From: Bacteroidota bacterium
GTDB lineage: Bacteria; Bacteroidota; Rhodothermia; Rhodothermales; UBA10348
NCBI GenBank assembly: GCA_027622005.1
Contig: JAQBZH010000001.1
Span: forward strand, 88,329 to 124,472
Length of the DNA: 36,144 nucleotides
Direction of reading: 5' to 3'
Below the pieces are notes generated by a model. The model was not told where the DNA came from. It saw only the letters and a program-made list of their open reading frames with translations, and ran no database searches. How positions within the stretch are numbered: position 1 is the stretch's first letter; every line of letters starts with the position of its first letter. Positions 6,784 through 15,434 of the stretch are shown here, in pieces. The translations under genes and the position numbers were made by a program.

Positions 6784-8088
6784 TCAAAAACCGGCTATAG
6801 TGTCAAGTAGCGTGGCAAACTGTCCAGTTTGCGCGCGGCGGCTGTAAGCCGCCGCGCTCTGCTGGTTCGCCAATTCCATTGGCGAACCAGCCAGCCACGC
6901 GGCATAATGCAAATCGATAAAGGCCCCGATCCCCTTGGCGTCTTCGTACGCAAACATTTTTCCGGCCCCGGTTTCCGTCAAAATCGAAGCAGCTTCGCCC
7001 AGTGGATCACCAAGACCTAAAACGGGCCGTCCCGATGCGATATACTCGTAAATTTTTCCGGTTACAATGCCCGCTGCATCATTCACCCTATTGATTGGCA
7101 GCAGCAACAAAGCCGCGTTCTTGGTATAGGTAATCGCTTCCGAATGCGGAACGTATTTCACCAACTGCAAACGGTCGGTCGCCCCTGCGCGTTCGGCATC
7201 CTTCATAATGGTTGGATCCACGTTCCCGATACACTGAATGCGAAGCTTCGGCCAACGGGACTTCGACCCACTTTCAGCCAGCAGATTCCAAATAGGTTCA
7301 GGGTTTCGTGCCGGAGACATGTTGCCCGTATGCACCAAGGTGAAAATATGTTCGTCAACCTTCCCTTGTCCGTCAAAATCAGACGGGTCGTAACCGTTTC
7401 GAATGAGTTCAAAAGGCCGCTTGACCGCTTTCTGCATGGACAATCGAAGGTCCTCTGTGACAGCAACACAAGCGGCAGCCTGTTGAAGTACTCGATTTCG
7501 CATGTTTAAGTCTCGATTTCGCGCCATCGAGCTAGTCGGCAACATGCTAGCGTACGCCACATCTGGCCACGCATCTCGAATATCTGCCACCCATGGCAAT
7601 CCGGTCGATTGCGATAAATATGATCCGATTAAATGAGTCGAATGTGGTGGTCCCGTTGTAACGATCGCATCAAAACGACCCCTTTTAAGGACCTTCAATC
7701 CCTCTTTTTTTGCGTGCTTCACCCATCCGACTCGCGCGTCGGGTAAAAACAGGTTGGCCCGAATCCATCGCGCAACCTTCTCTTTCGTCGAGGCGTGATC
7801 CGCACCCAAAAATCCGACGCCGACCGCGTCTACTTTTGCTTTACCCGTCCACTTGGCATAAGCCGAATACGGATCCCAAGATCGGGTTCGAATAACCTCG
7901 GTTTCCGGACCCACTTCCCCTGACAGTTGATGGTCCAGATCCGGAAAGGATGCAAATGCAGGATCGACCGTCAATACCGTCACTTTCCAGCCAAATTCCG
8001 GGAGATACTTGACAAACTTCAACGGCCGTTGCACGCCAGACCCGCCAGAGGGAGGGAAATAGTAGGTTATAAATAAAACGTGCTTCAA
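6784..8088 (-). CDS. Glycosyltransferase, GT4-like
   Basis: This 434-residue GT-B-type protein starts MKHVLFITYYFPPSGGSGVQ, the usual donor-acceptor cleft start of glycan GT4 enzymes that open with a YYFPP-SGG motif. The middle part has GPPHSTHLIG and VADIRDAWPD. The C-terminal half shows FTLVHTGNMSPARNP, a weak nucleotide-sugar site around LLLLPINRVNDAAGIVTGKI, and YEYIASGRPVLGLGDP. It would add a sugar to a surface polysaccharide or glycolipid. It lies 47 bases after the methyltransferase gene and 3 bases before the second epimerase gene, in one operon. The linkage formed cannot be read from the sequence. Confidence 0.85.
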   Translation of the reverse strand: MKHVLFITYYFPPSGGSGVQRPLKFVKYLPEFGWKVTVLTVDPAFASFPDLDHQLSGEVGPETEVIRTRSWDPYSAYAKWTGKAKVDAVGVGFLGADHASTKEKVARWIRANLFLPDARVGWVKHAKKEGLKVLKRGRFDAIVTTGPPHSTHLIGSYLSQSTGLPWVADIRDAWPDVAYASMLPTSSMARNRDLNMRNRVLQQAAACVAVTEDLRLSMQKAVKRPFELIRNGYDPSDFDGQGKVDEHIFTLVHTGNMSPARNPEPIWNLLAESGSKSRWPKLRIQCIGNVDPTIMKDAERAGATDRLQLVKYVPHSEAITYTKNAALLLLPINRVNDAAGIVTGKIYEYIASGRPVLGLGDPLGEAASILTETGAGKMFAYEDAKGIGAFIDLHYAAWLAGSPMELANQQSAAAYSRRAQTGQFATLLDTIAGF

Positions 8089-8135
8089 ATCGCTGTCGAG
8101 GTGTGGCAGAAGTTAACGGTTGTGATAGGCTACCA

Positions 8136-8735
8136 TCATGGCGAATTCTCAAGATGACCTGATTCTTCTGAGGATCTGGCATGACTCTCGAGAGGCGAAG
8201 CACGCTCCGCGCAAACGGCGTAGTACCGAGGCGTAAACTGCCGCAGCAAAGGTCTAAATCCTAGCCAACCGGTTGGACTCGTCCATTTTTCCCGATGAGT
8301 TACGCGCCACCCTGCGGATTCCAACAACCAATCAAATTGCCAATCTTCAAATTCGTGATAATGACGATCCCACGGGTCCGTTTTACTTCGATAAGCCGGG
8401 GCAAACCACAGTCGAAGTGGTACCGTCGCAATTAATTTGGGCGCCGTGATCGCTTCAAGTAACGCTAATGGGGCTACCAGGTGCTCCAGTACTTCAAACG
8501 CCGTCACGGCGTCAGCCACCTGGGAGGCTAGCTCTGGATGCCGGTCGAGATCGCCTTCGGTGTTATTAACCGAATAACCAATCGACTGCAAATGTTTACT
8601 CAAAGGGTTGGCCGTGCCAATGTCTAGCAAATGCGCAGGTGCCGGAAGTACGCGAGCCAGGAGATCGCAGGTACGCGCATATCGGTGCCCTAGCACCTTG
8701 TTGCGAGAGGGATCGTACGGAGCCTTCGCACTCAT
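8136..8735 (-). CDS. SAM-dependent methyltransferase, class I
   Basis: This is a 199-residue protein with a compact Rossmann methyltransferase core. Motif I appears as HLLDIGTANPLSKHL, which has fewer glycines than the canonical GxGxG. The acidic strand TEGDLDRHPE follows, then AVTAFEVLEHLVAPLALL, a strong match to the post-II region of methyltransferases of the type 11/23 group. The ATG overlaps the stop of the YfhO-like gene (ATGA at 8732-8735), which indicates translational coupling. In a glycan operon it may methylate a sugar or lipid intermediate, but the acceptor is unknown. The last 20 residues are polar and lie outside the fold. Confidence 0.8.
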   Translation of the reverse strand: MSAKAPYDPSRNKVLGHRYARTCDLLARVLPAPAHLLDIGTANPLSKHLQSIGYSVNNTEGDLDRHPELASQVADAVTAFEVLEHLVAPLALLEAITAPKLIATVPLRLWFAPAYRSKTDPWDRHYHEFEDWQFDWLLESAGWRVTHREKWTSPTGWLGFRPLLRQFTPRYYAVCAERASPLESHARSSEESGHLENSP

Positions 8736-11275
8736 TCAGCGAGCTCCATTTTACGTCTTCTCCAATAGCCGTAGCCATAAAACAACAACAATCCGTAAGC
8801 AATCAAAGTCCCGATGCCTGCAATCCAGCGGCCCCTGCTAAACGCTGGCGGTGAAAAAGACATAGTAATATTACTATCTCCCGCTGGAACAACTATGCCT
8901 CGAAACATCTGATTAACCTGGTAAATGTTTGTCTCTACGCCGTTTACAGTGGCCTTCCAACCGGGTTTATAATACACTTCACTTATGACCAGCATCCTAT
9001 CTCGGTCGGAGGAGGCTTCAAGCGTCAGGTTTTGGGCAGTGTACTGCACCATCTGAACAGAACTAATCCCCGTCGAATCGGCCCCACCCGAGACCTCGAC
9101 TATTTGATCAAACTCCTCACCTACCACAACCGCTTCTTCTTTGGGCAAAAAAGCAGCTGACTGCATGTAACTCCAGCTTTCCTCAGGAGACCCTACTTTT
9201 TTCACCCGATCAACCAAAAAAGCGCGGGGCAAAACGTTGGGATTCATGGATACGACCATTCCGGTTTGTTCATCCGAGTACGCCGGAATAAATCCTGGAA
9301 ACCCCTGGCCCGCCACAACATATTCGATATTGGTCATGTTCAGCGCTGCCGGATTTAGACCCGTTCCAGCCTCCGTAAACAAAACGTGATCCAAATAATC
9401 TTGAAACACGCGGAGTTTTGCAGCCGAGTAGCCGCCAATGGATTCGTAATGAAACGAAGGTCGGGCATTCACAGAAGGATCGCGTCCAAACTCCAAGGAT
9501 AAGACCCGGAAGGAGCCATCTCCCCCAGCTTCAGCACGCTGTCCTTTCAAAAACGTATCAAATCCATATTCTGGCACATTGTCCTCAACCAGTACTTCAT
9601 TTGATAGCACCTCCTCTGTTAAATATCGATGTCCGACCCCGTTCAAATCGATTAACAGAAGGATTGATAAACCAAAAGCGGTCACGGCATAGGGCAGCGT
9701 ACCGCGAACCATTAGAAAAAGGAACCCAAACGCGATCAGCAAAAAGAATGCGACCCGTCTGGCATCAGTGCCAAACGCCTCTAAACGGGCATCTTTCCTG
9801 GTCGAAATCTCCTGGTTGATCACGGAAACCACTTGTGGATCCTCAGCAGTCACCTGAGGATATTGGGACTGAATCTGAGCGAACAACTCCTCTTTTTCAA
9901 GGGGCTTTTCAAACGAAAGCAACGACGAGCCAAAAAAGACAAAAATCAGTGTGAAGCCTAGGACGCCGGCAAATACGCGGGTGGACGATTGATACCAAAA
10001 GCTTGCCCCTTCATCTGCTTCTTGCCGTAATACGGCTACTCCGCGTGCTGCCATCAAAGCCGCAAGCATAGCCACCACACTCAGCCACGTTTCAGGTACT
10101 CTGAAGGCAGAAAACAGCGGGAAATAGTCGAACATCAGGCGGTTTAGCAGCGAAAAATGTTCTCCTAAGGAGAACGCCGTAAACAGGCCTATTCCGATTA
10201 AAAGCGCGAGTGTGATCCGATCTCTCAGTCTAAAACCGGCTAATAATCCTAAAGCGATCACGAGCCCTCCAAAATGGTGCGGTCCACCTGTAAACGATTT
10301 GGGTCCCCAATAAGTCGCTCCACTCCCTCCAAAAGCGTTGGAAATGAGCAAAGTCAATAATTCGCTAAAACCCTGACTCCATGCCATTGCATAGTCCCAC
10401 GTCATACCCCCTTCTGCACCCCCTGTAGCCGAGCCACGGGTAGTGAATGGAGCGAGCTCTGCGTGGGACAAATAGGGCTCAGCAATCATCATCAAACCGA
10501 GCACCGATCCTAAAAGCAGCACCCCGGTTGATCGAACGAACGTCTTTAGCGTTCCGGATCGAAATGCGATCACACCTTCGACCAGCCACCAAATACCTGC
10601 AGCCAGCGTCACGTAATAGGTAATTTGGACGTGCCCAGCTCTCAAATTTGCCGCCAGTGCGATGGCAAAAAGCAGTCCCGATACGATGGTGTGTTTTCGC
10701 ATGGCGTATATAAACGCAAGCATCATCCAGGGCGCCCATGCAAGAGCCACAAATTTTGAATTGTGTCCAGCGACCAATAGGACGGGCATATAAGTGGACA
10801 ATCCGAAGGCAATCGCCCCAAAAATTCCTGCCAGGCTATCTTTTGTGACGTACCAGGCCAAGAAATACATGCCCAAAAGCATGAGCATCAGGTTAGACGT
10901 CGGCCAAAACAACTTCCTCAATTCTCGGACCACCAAATCGACTTGTGGTACTGTTACTTCTGGAGAAATCATATAACCCGGCATTCCAGCAAACGTGCGT
11001 CCGGCCCAAAGAGCGGCCTCCCCAGTTTCCTCCTCATATTCGATCATCGACTGGGCCATACCTCGCCAGTTGATCGTGTCCCCCGCAATGACCTGTTTTC
11101 CGGAGAAAATGATAGGAGCATAAAAAAGAACTGCCGCCAACAGCAGGAAGACAAAGGCTATAACGTGTTGGCGCACAAGCGATTGCCGATACCATGCTTC
11201 GTGCCATGCTGCCGATTCTTTTTGACCGGTTTCGACCGGGTTCGAACGGGAGGTGCGGGATTGTTTCTTGCTCAT
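8732..11275 (-). CDS. YfhO-like multispanning membrane protein
   Basis: This 847-residue protein has about a dozen membrane segments and a large extracytoplasmic C-terminal part before a final membrane helix near residues 810-835. The signature stretches GDTINWRGMAQS near residue 80, WAGRTFAGMPGYMIS near 110, and AGHNSKFVALAWAPWM near 170 match the YfhO family of large Bacteroidota membrane proteins. These are related in build to GT-C glycosyltransferases that use lipid-linked sugars. In Firmicutes YfhO is tied to glycosylation of lipoteichoic acid; in this group the substrate is unknown. Its placement ahead of the methyltransferase, glycosyltransferases and epimerase fits a role in surface glycan or glycolipid assembly. 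It begins 43 bases after the acyltransferase gene. Confidence 0.8.
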   Translation of the reverse strand: MSKKQSRTSRSNPVETGQKESAAWHEAWYRQSLVRQHVIAFVFLLLAAVLFYAPIIFSGKQVIAGDTINWRGMAQSMIEYEEETGEAALWAGRTFAGMPGYMISPEVTVPQVDLVVRELRKLFWPTSNLMLMLLGMYFLAWYVTKDSLAGIFGAIAFGLSTYMPVLLVAGHNSKFVALAWAPWMMLAFIYAMRKHTIVSGLLFAIALAANLRAGHVQITYYVTLAAGIWWLVEGVIAFRSGTLKTFVRSTGVLLLGSVLGLMMIAEPYLSHAELAPFTTRGSATGGAEGGMTWDYAMAWSQGFSELLTLLISNAFGGSGATYWGPKSFTGGPHHFGGLVIALGLLAGFRLRDRITLALLIGIGLFTAFSLGEHFSLLNRLMFDYFPLFSAFRVPETWLSVVAMLAALMAARGVAVLRQEADEGASFWYQSSTRVFAGVLGFTLIFVFFGSSLLSFEKPLEKEELFAQIQSQYPQVTAEDPQVVSVINQEISTRKDARLEAFGTDARRVAFFLLIAFGFLFLMVRGTLPYAVTAFGLSILLLIDLNGVGHRYLTEEVLSNEVLVEDNVPEYGFDTFLKGQRAEAGGDGSFRVLSLEFGRDPSVNARPSFHYESIGGYSAAKLRVFQDYLDHVLFTEAGTGLNPAALNMTNIEYVVAGQGFPGFIPAYSDEQTGMVVSMNPNVLPRAFLVDRVKKVGSPEESWSYMQSAAFLPKEEAVVVGEEFDQIVEVSGGADSTGISSVQMVQYTAQNLTLEASSDRDRMLVISEVYYKPGWKATVNGVETNIYQVNQMFRGIVVPAGDSNITMSFSPPAFSRGRWIAGIGTLIAYGLLLFYGYGYWRRRKMELAE

Positions 11276-11318
11276 TCGTCTGCGTTTGGCAGCTAGCTAG
11301 GGGATAAATAGCGTTACG

Positions 11319-12203
11319 CTACGGTAGGGTATTGGAGCGGTTCCATTGATCAAGCTCTCGTTGCATGACTTCACGAACCAATTCCATCAACTTAGGGATG
11401 TCATTTCGGGTCCATCCGTCGATAGGAATCGGTTCTCCAATGACAATATGCATGGTGCCAGGCCGCGCGAGTTTCGTTTTCTCATTGAACAACTCCAGGG
11501 CATTTAAAATGGTCACGGGGACGACAGGGACTCCGGCCTCGATGGCTAGCAAAAAAGCCCCGCGTTTAAATTCCTGAATCTCCGAACTGTGGGAACGAGA
11601 TCCTTCTGGGAAAATGGCCACGGAAAGCCCTTTTCGTATTCGCTCCCCGGCAATTTTCATCGATTCAATAGACTTTTTAGGATGAGATCGATCAATAAAA
11701 ACGGAGGGCGAATTTTTAATAGATGAGCCTAAAAACGGGACTTTGGCCAGCTCAGCCTTGGCAACCCACCCAAACGGGCACGGGATGCTAATGCCGACAG
11801 CGGGAATATCCAATGCCACTTGGTGATTTATGGCGAAGACATACGCCGTGGAATAATCCAGCAGTACTCTTTGGTAGGTTTTCACCCGAATAGCCATCCC
11901 CAAAGTCATCGAGAGGCCCCAAATCTTTGACCACCACCTAAAAACCCGGATGTCCTTCGATAATAAATTGTGAGAAACAGAACCAATCGTCGAAAAAATG
12001 GTCGATATAACGGCCCATAAGGCTGCCCAATAAAAAAACAACCGACGACCAAAAGTCGGTGTCAGGGGACTCGAAATAGAATGGAGGTCTGAAAGTGCCA
12101 AGAAACTCGTAGAATGATGAAGACGGACTTGGTTGATTAATCTTGAAATTCGATTCCGGCTACCAGAGGGGTAAAATCTAGCTATCAAGTTTGCTTCGGA
12201 CAA
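11319..12203 (-). CDS. 1-acyl-glycerol-3-phosphate acyltransferase (PlsC-like)
   Basis: This protein transfers an acyl chain to lysophosphatidic acid or a similar acceptor at the membrane. The HX4D catalytic box is NHQVALD, followed by PFGWVAKAELAKVPFLG, FIDRS, the glycerophosphate box FPEGSRS, and VPVVPVTI, all in the order of the PlsC family. A membrane-associated hydrophobic segment precedes the domain. There is no ATG before the domain. The given start at 12203 is a TTG, and a later TTG just before FFYWAALWAVI would give a more typical N-terminus of about 240 residues. The start is therefore uncertain. It heads the minus-strand envelope operon and diverges from the PorT-like gene. Confidence 0.85.
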   Translation of the reverse strand: MSEANLIARFYPSGSRNRISRLINQVRLHHSTSFLALSDLHSISSPLTPTFGRRLFFYWAALWAVISTIFSTIGSVSHNLLSKDIRVFRWWSKIWGLSMTLGMAIRVKTYQRVLLDYSTAYVFAINHQVALDIPAVGISIPCPFGWVAKAELAKVPFLGSSIKNSPSVFIDRSHPKKSIESMKIAGERIRKGLSVAIFPEGSRSHSSEIQEFKRGAFLLAIEAGVPVVPVTILNALELFNEKTKLARPGTMHIVIGEPIPIDGWTRNDIPKLMELVREVMQRELDQWNRSNTLP

Positions 12204-12243
12204 CTAGGAATACACGGATTCGGAAGTACCTTTTCAAGAAATC

Positions 12244-12273
12244 ATTGTTCGATTACCTTTCCCGTAGAACAAT
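12244..12273. promoter_or_regulatory. Inverted repeat upstream of the PorT-like gene
   Basis: ATTGTTC (12244-12250) and GAACAAT (12267-12273) form a perfect 7-base inverted repeat with a 16-base spacer in the short divergent region. This could be a dimeric regulator site for the plus-strand barrel gene or for both genes. The evidence is symmetry and position only. Confidence 0.3.
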
Positions 12274-12286
12274 AAACCACCTCATT

Positions 12287-12925
12287 ATGAATCGTACAAA
12301 GTTTTCGAAAGCCATTCTGACTCTTTTTTTCGTTGGAATCGGTTTCTGTTCCTTCATCCAAACAGCTTCGGCGCAGTTCAAAGCAGCCATTCATCTTGGG
12401 ATGACCGGGTCTTCGTTTAGAGGAGGTAACCTTCAAAATGCCTCAGCGATTACTCGCTTCGGAGGCGGCGCCGCTGTTCGATATGAATACCCCAGCGGAT
12501 TTGAATTAGAGAGCGGTGTTTTTTACGTCGTGAAAGGTTCGAAGCTGGAGGGTACGTATAGTGCCATTCCCATTGAAGGAACTTCCGAAATTACTTACGT
12601 CGAAATACCCATCCTTTTCGGGTATCGATTTATGACAAATCGAAGATATAGTCCGAGAATCTACGCAGGCCCTGCCATGGCATTTAAAACGGATGCGATA
12701 ATCAAATTTAATGCAAAGGGAAGCGACATTGTCCAGCAGGAAGATGACTTAACGGTCGCTGACAAAGATCTGGGAATCATGGTTGGCGTGGACGTGAATA
12801 CGCAATTTGGATCAGAAACACTCAGTTTTGGTATCCGGTCGACCTTTGGCTACTCTAACGCTCGCGAAGCAGATCCAGAAATTTACAACACGTCGGTGGC
12901 GCTGCTCGTTGGTATCGTCTTTTAA
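12287..12925 (+). CDS. PorT-family outer-membrane beta-barrel protein
   Basis: The 212-residue product begins MNRTKFSKAILTLFFVGIGF and has a clear signal peptide ending in ASA before QFKAAIHLGMTG. The rest alternates hydrophobic and polar residues with turn motifs, for example VEIPILFGYRFM, YAGPAMAFKT and LSFGIRSTFGYS, and ends in an aromatic residue (GIVF). That is the usual plan of an eight-stranded outer-membrane barrel of the PorT/OMP_b-brl_2 type. ATG 12287 is chosen because it places the signal peptide at the N-terminus; an upstream alternative start adds 32 residues with no such logic. Its stop codon overlaps the stop of the convergent lipoprotein gene. The ligand or role is unknown. 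Confidence 0.8.
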   Translation: MNRTKFSKAILTLFFVGIGFCSFIQTASAQFKAAIHLGMTGSSFRGGNLQNASAITRFGGGAAVRYEYPSGFELESGVFYVVKGSKLEGTYSAIPIEGTSEITYVEIPILFGYRFMTNRRYSPRIYAGPAMAFKTDAIIKFNAKGSDIVQQEDDLTVADKDLGIMVGVDVNTQFGSETLSFGIRSTFGYSNAREADPEIYNTSVALLVGIVF

Positions 12926-13998
12926 TTGTTAAGCGTCGCACCAAAGGCCTGTTCTGACAAAGAAGCGGCGTTTCGGACTAATTTGGCAATTCCGTGCGTG
13001 CGGATCATTCGATCTCGCAAAACAAAAGGGTAGAAAGGCATGGTAACCTCTTCCGGAGTTTCCAAAAGTGGCGCCTTCAATTCGATGAGGCGTGAAGGCA
13101 AACCATTTCTTGATATCATGGAAGGCCAGTCGCAATCAAGCGCATGCGAGTCGATCAGTACGATAACTTTGCTAACGTAGCTTTTTTTCCAGGGTAGATT
13201 GCGAAGTGCGTTTTCTGGGCCTTCACAGCCACCCAGTGAGCCAGAGAGAAAACTGACCATAAGGGTCGGCTTGAAAAATGACCACGACTTCTGTGCGTCG
13301 GCCATGCGTCTAGCAAGTTCTAGCAATGCCGATGCGGCTACGCCCAAATCGGTCCCATCGGTGTATGAATTTGGTCCCTGCAGTCCCAGCCCGTCTAGGG
13401 GAGCCAGAATCAAAATAAGTGAATCCTTCCAAACTGGATGTCGCCCTGGGAGGAAACCAGAAACGTGCTGGGTTGACGTGGTTACCTGTTCTTCGACCTC
13501 AATCTCGGGGTGGACTTTATATCCGTCCACAAATATCATCTCCCGAATTTTCTTAGAAAGCTGAACTTGGTCGCTTTGCCGTAGATCTGCAACCAAAAAG
13601 TCGACACCGTGGATAAGCTGCAGAGTATCTCGACCTATTAAATTCACTGAAGCACGTTCCAAAATGCGAATACGAGAAGCATATTGGTGTCTGAAGCTCT
13701 TTATTTGAATTGGTTGGAGTCCCATCAATTCCAATTCGGCAGAGACGTATGCTGCCGTTCGTAAGAATCCCCGCGTTCCGCTGCCTCTTCCTTCGTTCTC
13801 TGCCAGATTGAAGGATAAAATATGGGCCTCTAGTTGGTCCATATTCCAATTTTCTTCCAAAGACAACTTTTCTTCCAAAGACAGTGCGTTTTTAGTCCGC
13901 GTGGTGTCCGAAGAAGGAATGGACTGCTTTGAAGTAACACACCCGACAAACGCGCTTGCGCTCAACATTAAAATGAAAACGCGGAAGACGAGATTCAT
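12922..13998 (-). CDS. Lipoprotein with M28-peptidase fold, probably catalytically inactive
   Basis: This 358-residue protein has a lipoprotein signal with Cys20 in AFVGC. The body follows the M28 (Zn aminopeptidase) plan: NEGRGSGTRGFLRTAAYVSA at the start, LILILAPLDGLG where M28 enzymes have the zinc-binding HxD strand, then DGTDLGVAASALLELAR where they have DDNxSG, and SFLSGSLGG where they have the EExG pair. The first His is replaced by Pro, and the paired glutamates are replaced by Ser-Gly. The zinc site therefore looks lost, while the fold signature is kept. It lies 47 bases after the secretin gene and is probably the last gene of the pilus operon. It may be a structural or binding lipoprotein. 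ATG 13998 is preferred over a TTG at 14034. Confidence 0.7.
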   Translation of the reverse strand: MNLVFRVFILMLSASAFVGCVTSKQSIPSSDTTRTKNALSLEEKLSLEENWNMDQLEAHILSFNLAENEGRGSGTRGFLRTAAYVSAELELMGLQPIQIKSFRHQYASRIRILERASVNLIGRDTLQLIHGVDFLVADLRQSDQVQLSKKIREMIFVDGYKVHPEIEVEEQVTTSTQHVSGFLPGRHPVWKDSLILILAPLDGLGLQGPNSYTDGTDLGVAASALLELARRMADAQKSWSFFKPTLMVSFLSGSLGGCEGPENALRNLPWKKSYVSKVIVLIDSHALDCDWPSMISRNGLPSRLIELKAPLLETPEEVTMPFYPFVLRDRMIRTHGIAKLVRNAASLSEQAFGATLNN

Positions 13999-14045
13999 CA
14001 GTGAAGGAGAATGGGAAGTGCCTACGATCACCAAAAAAACGGGGA

Positions 14046-15410
14046 TTATTTCTTGCCCGTGCCTTTGAAATTAGTCGGTTTTTGTGTCCTGTCGGCTACG
14101 TCTTTGTTGAATGCTTCAAGCGCACGCTGAACGGCATCCCGCTTTTGCTGTAACATATCGTCCGGCTGTTTGGTCGCGAACCGATCCCGAATTGGGTCCA
14201 CAATTCTAGCCTGAATCGCAATGACCAACTCTTTTTGGGTCGTTTGTTTTTGAGTGCGACCAAACAGGTATCGGAGTCCAAAAAACCACCCTGGGAGATC
14301 CTTTAGTATCGGTATCCCGCTTCTGGATATGGACTCATCAGTGCTATACAATCCCCCAATGACCGTCTGTTCTCCGTTCAGCAGAATCACCTGCGTATTG
14401 GCGGAACTGCGATCAATGGTTGGACCGGTTGCTGATGGACGACTTCCGGACTTTTCAACCTTGACTGTGAGGTGTAAAAACTCCATTTTCGGGGCCCCAA
14501 GGGTATCTGCAACGGCTTCAACGATAAAGGTTGGCGTCACATCAATGATAATCCCCGTTTTGAAAAGCTGGGTTGTTATGTTTCCGAAATTGTCCCGAAT
14601 CTGAACGGGGACGTCGGATCCAATTTGGATATCTCCTTTTTGACCACTTTGGACGGTTACCGATGGGCTTGCGATCGTCTCCCCCACGCCCGACGCTTCT
14701 GCCATTCGGAAAAGTGAATTCAAATTGGCAAAATCGAGTTGTTCAGGGGCTGAAATGATATCCTTAGTCCCCTCAAATAATTTACTGGTCTTCAGAGAAA
14801 ACGAAACTTGGTTTGCTGAACTTTGGCCGCCGCCACCTCCGCCACCTCCGCCACCGGTAGAACCAGTGGAGCCTAAAATGACGCTCCAATCGATGCCGCT
14901 ATCCTTTGCCAGCGTATGATTGAGTTCGAAAAGGACCGCGTTGATCTCTATTTGGCGAGTATCTATAGTCGCCAAGGACACGATTTCTCCAGCTTCAGCT
15001 CCTCTCAAGGTTCCTGTGGCCGCATCCGCGTCCAAGATGAGATTATCAGCTGGTTTTGGTTCAATCAAAAAATACCTTTCCGTTTCCCGGTATCTCAGAT
15101 TGTTGTATTCCAACACCATTTCGAGTGCATCCAAAAAATGGACACCGGCAATTGAAATGCCAATAGGGTGTTTCCGGGACTCTGGGTCGACCAGCGTTTT
15201 ACCCGTTACGCGTTCAAAAATTGGAGATACGAAATTCGTAAACGTCTCAAAGGAAGTACTCGGTTGCATCGAAACGAGTTGGTCCGGGGGTATGTAGGCC
15301 CGAACAGCACGTTGCGCCGCAGCTTCGCGCGACAGCCCGCTAAAAGCGACCATACTCACTAAGAGCGTGAGCGTCATTATCCAGGTTTTGCTTTGCGAAA
15401 AGTACTTCAT
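14046..15410 (-). CDS. Type IV pilus/type II secretion secretin (PilQ/GspD-like), short form
   Basis: This 454-residue protein has a signal peptide and the secretin domain that forms the outer-membrane channel for pili or secreted proteins. After a short N-domain (residues 40-130) comes IDTRQIEINAVLFELNHTLA. A ten-glycine run near residue 190 is next, then IASPSVTVQSGQ, IQIGSDVPVQI, the long GIIIDVTPTF strand, and VILLNGEQTVIGGLYS with SGIPILKDLPGWFFGLRYLFG, which are classic secretin signatures. It lacks the AMIN domains and the multiple N-repeats of typical PilQ, so it is shorter than most. Its position after the PilOP-like gene keeps the pilM-N-O-P-Q order. A role in a type IV pilus is the best reading; a type II-like secretion system is possible. 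Confidence 0.88.
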   Translation of the reverse strand: MKYFSQSKTWIMTLTLLVSMVAFSGLSREAAAQRAVRAYIPPDQLVSMQPSTSFETFTNFVSPIFERVTGKTLVDPESRKHPIGISIAGVHFLDALEMVLEYNNLRYRETERYFLIEPKPADNLILDADAATGTLRGAEAGEIVSLATIDTRQIEINAVLFELNHTLAKDSGIDWSVILGSTGSTGGGGGGGGGGQSSANQVSFSLKTSKLFEGTKDIISAPEQLDFANLNSLFRMAEASGVGETIASPSVTVQSGQKGDIQIGSDVPVQIRDNFGNITTQLFKTGIIIDVTPTFIVEAVADTLGAPKMEFLHLTVKVEKSGSRPSATGPTIDRSSANTQVILLNGEQTVIGGLYSTDESISRSGIPILKDLPGWFFGLRYLFGRTQKQTTQKELVIAIQARIVDPIRDRFATKQPDDMLQQKRDAVQRALEAFNKDVADRTQKPTNFKGTGKK

Positions 15411-15434
15411 TTTATTATCGCCTAAAATCGTTCT

